Assembly: GCA_002373615.1 (NCBI GenBank)
Contig: DFKU01000038.1
Coordinates: 1 to 9,242, forward strand
Direction of reading: 5' to 3'
Length of the DNA stretch: 9,242 nt
Source: Alphaproteobacteria bacterium UBA3637
Lineage (GTDB): Bacteria > Pseudomonadota > Alphaproteobacteria > CAAHEQ01 > UBA3637
Position 1 is the first letter of the stretch, and each line of letters begins with the position of its first letter. The notes beneath the pieces were generated by a model, which had not been told where the DNA came from, ran no database searches, and saw only the letters and a program-made list of their open reading frames with translations. Below are positions 5,924 to 9,242 of this stretch, in pieces. A program made the translations under genes and the position numbers.

Positions 5924-5957
5924 GTGTTTTAATTTTTAAGCATTCTATCAGGGCATT

Positions 5958-7691
5958 TTAGTCTGTTTCTTCAACACGTTCCATCTTGGTCTTTGGATTG
6001 ATTCCCAAAGTATTTAAACCATTTTTTAAAACCTGTTGTAACGCCAAAATCAATGTCAAATTTTTATTTGTTTGAACAATATCTTCGACATCCACAAAAC
6101 GATGACCACTTTTTGCCCCTTGCGTCCAAAGACTATGGAATACCCCCGCTATTTCATATAAGTACCCCGCCAATAAATGTGGCGCTTTGTTTTGGGCAGC
6201 CACCTCAATCACATGCGATAAATCCAACATTTTTTGAATCAATACATGTTCTGCTTCACTGGATTCAGCATAATTAACATTCAAATCCTTTTGTGCTGGC
6301 AATGTCCCAAACATTTTTTCATACGTGTTCAAGACAGAGTATGTTCTGGCCAAAGCATATTGAATATAGAACACAGGATTATCCTTAGATTGTTCTTTTG
6401 TTTTAGCCAAATCAAAACTCATTTGGCTGTCAGCCGATTTTGTCAGCATAAATAAACGAAATGCATCGGCATCAATTTCATCCAGAATATCATCTACCAA
6501 AACAAAATTTCCTGCACGTTTAGACATACGGAAAGGTTTGCCATCTTTTTGTAAGCTAACCACCTGACACAAAGCAATATCCAAACTTGCTTGAGCATTT
6601 GTTAAAGCTTTTATTGCTGCTTTTAGCCGTTTTACATACCCCCCATGATCTGCCCCAAAAATATCGATCATTTGATGAAAACCACGATTGAACTTATCTA
6701 CATGATACGCAATATCCGAGGTGAAGTATGTTTTTGTGCCATCTGAACGTAAAATCACACGATCCCCATCATCCCCAAAGTCCTTGGCACGGAAAAGCGT
6801 TTGTTCAACGGGGGCCCAATCTTCTGTTTCTTCTCCCTTTGGTTTTGGCAAAACACCACGATAAAGCAAATTCATATCCTGCATTTGTTGCACGGTCTTA
6901 TCCACGGCACCTGCCTCCACTAAAGCTTTTTCAGAAGTAAAGACATCAAATTGAATTCCCAACTTGGCCGCATCTGCTTGAATCAATTTTAGCATTTGTT
7001 CAATGGACTTTGTTTTAAAGTATTCTAACCAATCAGTCCTGTTCAACCATTTATCACCATCAAGGTCTTTAATACTTTGCGCCACAGGGATAACATAATC
7101 GCCAGGATAACGCCCTTCTGGAATCTTTTCACCCACATGATGCCCGAACAATTCTTCATAACGCCAATAGACAGATTCCGCCAACACATCTACTTGCTTA
7201 CCGAAATCATTTACATAGTATTCCTTTGTGACATCATAACCCACTTTTGACAATAAACGGGCAACAGCATCCCCAAAGATGGCCCCACGACTATGTCCCA
7301 CATGCAAAGGCCCCGTTGGATTGGCCGATAAAAATTCCACATTGATTTTTTCACCCTTGCCAATATCGGAAGACCCAAATTCATCCCCTTGAACAAAAAT
7401 ATCCATAAAGGCTTTATCCCAAAGAGAAGGACTTAAACGAAAATTGATAAAGCCGGGACCGTCCACAGAAACTTTGGAAATAAAATCTTTCTTTTCAAGT
7501 TCAGCAGCAATGTGAGCCGCAATTTCGCGCGGGGATTTATGGGCCACTTTTGCCAAAGGCATCGCGACATTGGATTGATAATCAGAAAGTTCCGGACGAT
7601 TGGATCGCGACACAAGGGCATCTTTCACCTCATATCCCAACGCTTTAATCACATCCAAAACTTGTGTATTCAAAAATTCTTTTATATTCAT
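5958..7691 (-). CDS. argS: Arginyl-tRNA synthetase
   Basis: ArgS is a cytosolic class I synthetase that charges tRNA-Arg and needs the tRNA present to activate arginine. The product is 577 residues from the ATG at 7691. Three in-frame starts are adjacent (TTG 7697, ATG 7694, ATG 7691); the last is preferred because AAAGGA (7703-7698) sits six bases before it, against three for the middle one. Visible domains are an N-terminal additional domain recognising the tRNA D-loop (about 1-105), with DYQSN and GPGFINF; the catalytic core with LSANPTGPLHVGH (121-133; HVGH at 130-133) and EYYVND.G.Q (158-167); FTSDIAYHVDK (323-333); IFGADHGGYVKR (344-355); the KMSKS-equivalent MSKRAGN (389-395), degenerate as in many ArgS; and the DALR-type helical anticodon-binding domain from about 440, with FYIQYALAR. 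No clear terminator follows, so some transcripts may read into the downstream gene. Confidence 0.98.
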   Translation of the reverse strand: MNIKEFLNTQVLDVIKALGYEVKDALVSRSNRPELSDYQSNVAMPLAKVAHKSPREIAAHIAAELEKKDFISKVSVDGPGFINFRLSPSLWDKAFMDIFVQGDEFGSSDIGKGEKINVEFLSANPTGPLHVGHSRGAIFGDAVARLLSKVGYDVTKEYYVNDFGKQVDVLAESVYWRYEELFGHHVGEKIPEGRYPGDYVIPVAQSIKDLDGDKWLNRTDWLEYFKTKSIEQMLKLIQADAAKLGIQFDVFTSEKALVEAGAVDKTVQQMQDMNLLYRGVLPKPKGEETEDWAPVEQTLFRAKDFGDDGDRVILRSDGTKTYFTSDIAYHVDKFNRGFHQMIDIFGADHGGYVKRLKAAIKALTNAQASLDIALCQVVSLQKDGKPFRMSKRAGNFVLVDDILDEIDADAFRLFMLTKSADSQMSFDLAKTKEQSKDNPVFYIQYALARTYSVLNTYEKMFGTLPAQKDLNVNYAESSEAEHVLIQKMLDLSHVIEVAAQNKAPHLLAGYLYEIAGVFHSLWTQGAKSGHRFVDVEDIVQTNKNLTLILALQQVLKNGLNTLGINPKTKMERVEETD

Positions 7692-7719
7692 CATCAATCC
7701 TTTGTTAAAATAGGTGGTT

Positions 7720-7748
7720 ATTATACCAATGTATCACAAAAAAATCAA
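7720..7748 (-). promoter_or_regulatory. argS promoter
   Basis: On the minus strand TTGATT (7748-7743) and a consensus TATAAT (7725-7720) are separated by 17 bases. The predicted start near 7713 leaves a leader of about 20 bases holding AAAGGA. It abuts the divergent transporter promoter. Confidence 0.72.
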
Positions 7749-7753
7749 GGCTC

Positions 7754-7782
7754 TTGTAATCCATCAAAAAATACGATAATAT
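7754..7782 (+). promoter_or_regulatory. Probable promoter of the SNF-family transporter gene
   Basis: TTGTAA (7754-7759) and TAATAT (7777-7782) are 17 bases apart. An alternative -10 is GATAAT (7775-7780) with a 15-base spacer. The start would fall near 7789, only about 14 bases before the ATG and overlapping the AGGAG region (7791-7795), so the leader is very short. Weaker than the other promoters here. Confidence 0.5.
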
Positions 7783-7802
7783 GACAAAAAAGGAGAATTA
7801 AA

Positions 7803-9152
7803 ATGCGTGCAGAATGGGGATCAAAAATCGGTTTTATTTTGGCAGCAGCAGGATCTGCCATCGGGTTAGGCAACATTTGGCGCTTCCCATATTTAGCTGC
7901 CCAAAATGGCGGGGGCGCTTTTTTGTTGGTTTATCTGGTATGTGTCGCCTTTTTGGGATACTTTTTATTGACCGCAAAACTCGCCTTTGGACATATCGCA
8001 AAGACAAATTTTGTGGATGGTTTTAAAGTGGTTGTGGAAGAAAAAATTTCCCCATGGTGGGGCAGAATTGGTGGAGGCTTAACCCTCTTCAATATTTTTG
8101 CCGTCAGTGCAGTTTATGTCATTGTGATTGGTTGGACGCTGTCTTATGTTATGGCGGCAGGTGAAAATTTAATTGGCATTAATAAAATCAGTATTGACGA
8201 GAATTTATTCGGCACCCTCACCTCTTCTTTTAAGGAACAATTATTTTGGATTGTTGTTTGCATGGGGGTAGCTGGATTGATTTTAACAAAAGGGGTCAAA
8301 AGCGGCATTGAAAAGGTATCCCTTTATTTAATGCCGATTTTATTTGTCCTTTTGTTGATTATGGTAGGGTGGATGTTTTTTATTCCCGATACTGGTAAAG
8401 GATTTTCCTATTTATTCATCCCCAGATGGGAACAGTTGGGATTTACGGAGCATGGATTTGAATGGAAAAGTTTTGCTCATTTAATGCTACTCGCCCTGGG
8501 GCAAGCCATTTATTCTTTATCCCTGGGTTTGGGCGTATGCTTTATTTACGGATCGTATTTAAAGGTGGGCACAAACATCAAAAAATCAGCTTTGTGGGTC
8601 GTTATTTTGGACACAACAGTTGCCCTATTGGCCAGCATGATTGTTTTACCTGCCGTGTTTGCCTTTAATTTGGAATCTGGCCAAGGACCCGCGTTATCAT
8701 TCATTACACTGCCTTTTGTTTTTGAAAAAATGATTGGCGGAAAAATTTTAATGCTTTTGTTTTTTATATTGCTTTTTTTGGGCGCATTGACCTCACTGAT
8801 TTCCATTTATGAGCCCGCCATCAACTTGATGATGGAAAAATTGAATTTTTCAAGAAAAAAGGCCACAGGATCAGTATTATGTATTAATTTAGCATTGGCC
8901 TTGGTCGTGTTGGCCTCTTTTACCAAAAAAATTGATTTTGGAAAAGATTTATTTGATGCCTTTGATTATGTGACTGGCACTTATACTTTGGGGATAATGA
9001 TATTAGTCTATTGCCTGTTCATGGGGTGGAAAATTTGCCCCAGATTATTGTTAAATCTGCATAATAACGGGGGCTTTTTTAGGGCTTATTTCAGATTTGT
9101 ATTGAAATGGTTAGCACCGATTGTGCTGATTTTGTTGTTCCTGAGCGCATAA
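7803..9152 (+). CDS. Sodium-dependent SNF-family (NSS) amino-acid transporter
   Basis: This inner-membrane symporter of the LeuT-fold neurotransmitter:sodium symporter family probably uses the sodium gradient to import amino acids; the substrate cannot be read from the sequence. The 449-residue length and eleven predicted helices match the bacterial MhsT/Tyt1 type rather than twelve-helix LeuT. The unwound TM1 motif AAAGSAIGLGNIWRFPY (14-30) is intact and is followed by QNGGGAF (34-40). Other helices lie near 38-60, 91-118, 147-162, 173-193, 223-252, 262-288, 313-345, 355-374, 386-409 and 431-448. TM6 has LGQAIYSLSLGLG (232-244), the broken substrate-site helix with Tyr where Phe is common. 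TM8 has GALTSL with T330 and S331 at the expected Na2-site positions. AGGAG (7791-7795) supports the ATG. Divergent from argS, with no terminator before the following tRNA promoter. Confidence 0.97.
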   Translation: MRAEWGSKIGFILAAAGSAIGLGNIWRFPYLAAQNGGGAFLLVYLVCVAFLGYFLLTAKLAFGHIAKTNFVDGFKVVVEEKISPWWGRIGGGLTLFNIFAVSAVYVIVIGWTLSYVMAAGENLIGINKISIDENLFGTLTSSFKEQLFWIVVCMGVAGLILTKGVKSGIEKVSLYLMPILFVLLLIMVGWMFFIPDTGKGFSYLFIPRWEQLGFTEHGFEWKSFAHLMLLALGQAIYSLSLGLGVCFIYGSYLKVGTNIKKSALWVVILDTTVALLASMIVLPAVFAFNLESGQGPALSFITLPFVFEKMIGGKILMLLFFILLFLGALTSLISIYEPAINLMMEKLNFSRKKATGSVLCINLALALVVLASFTKKIDFGKDLFDAFDYVTGTYTLGIMILVYCLFMGWKICPRLLLNLHNNGGFFRAYFRFVLKWLAPIVLILLFLSA

Positions 9153-9157
9153 ATTCC

Positions 9158-9186
9158 TTGCGTTTTTGGGGGAAATTTGATATAAT
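9158..9186 (+). promoter_or_regulatory. tRNA-Pro promoter
   Basis: TTGCGT (9158-9163) and TATAAT (9181-9186) have a 17-base spacer. The predicted start near 9193 is only a few bases before the mature tRNA 5' end at 9196, as is common for tRNA genes. It begins six bases after the transporter stop codon. Confidence 0.75.
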
Positions 9187-9195
9187 GAACGAGTT

Positions 9196-9242
9196 CGGGA
9201 GGTGGCTCAGCTTGGTAGAGCACTACGTTCGGGACGTAGGGG
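9196..9242 (+). tRNA. tRNA-Pro(CGG), 3' end cut by the window edge
   Basis: The acceptor 5' strand CGGGAGG (9196-9202) begins with C, as is characteristic of bacterial tRNA-Pro (C1-G72). The D-arm is GCTC (9205-9208) and GAGC (9218-9221) around an AGCTTGGTA loop. The anticodon arm is CTACG (9223-9227) and CGTAG (9235-9239) around TTCGGGA, putting anticodon CGG at 9230-9232 and G at position 37, which reads the proline codon CCG. The variable loop starts at 9240, and the T-arm and 3' acceptor strand lie beyond the window. Confidence 0.93.

Overview
The window is a moderately AT-rich bacterial chromosome segment of housekeeping character. The valyl- and arginyl-tRNA synthetases have alphaproteobacterial-looking signatures (for example 'GSSCDWSRERFTMDEGLSRAV' split across ValS residues 133-153, and the extended ArgS HIGH region). 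Short AT-rich spacers, sigma70 promoters with 17-bp spacers and strong Shine-Dalgarno sites fit a compact-genome alphaproteobacterium, perhaps a gut or host-associated lineage. This placement is inference; no phylogeny was run. I see no phage, transposase or CRISPR.

Layout. (1) 1-114 (+) is the tail of an EamA/DMT-type transporter, followed by a palindromic repeat at 115-146. (2) On the minus strand, a small lipoprotein gene (150-332) is preceded by a leader of about 180 nt (348-525). The leader has its own promoter, several perfect hairpins, a long-range helix, and a terminator-like hairpin with a T-run just before the ribosome binding site. It looks like a riboswitch or attenuator, or a free-standing small RNA, and matches no family I recognise. 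(3) A minus-strand pair, glyA then an mdaB-like quinone reductase gene (2522 to 609), shares a promoter and ends in a hairpin terminator. (4) A divergent intergenic region (2523-2685) carries back-to-back promoters for glyA and valS. valS (+) ends in a bidirectional terminator. (5) A minus-strand gene for an unrecognised one-TM, coiled-coil protein (5369-5866) has a perfect consensus promoter and lies downstream of argS (minus, 5958-7691). (6) Divergent from argS is an SNF-family sodium-coupled amino-acid transporter gene (7803-9152). A tRNA-Pro(CGG) with its own promoter follows and is cut off by the window end.

Most genes here are core translation or one-carbon functions (glyA, valS, argS, tRNA-Pro) with amino-acid uptake (SNF transporter) and quinone redox protection (mdaB). 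The parts not explained by known families are the structured leader plus lipoprotein, the 165-residue membrane protein, and an SHMT that departs from the usual proteobacterial form.
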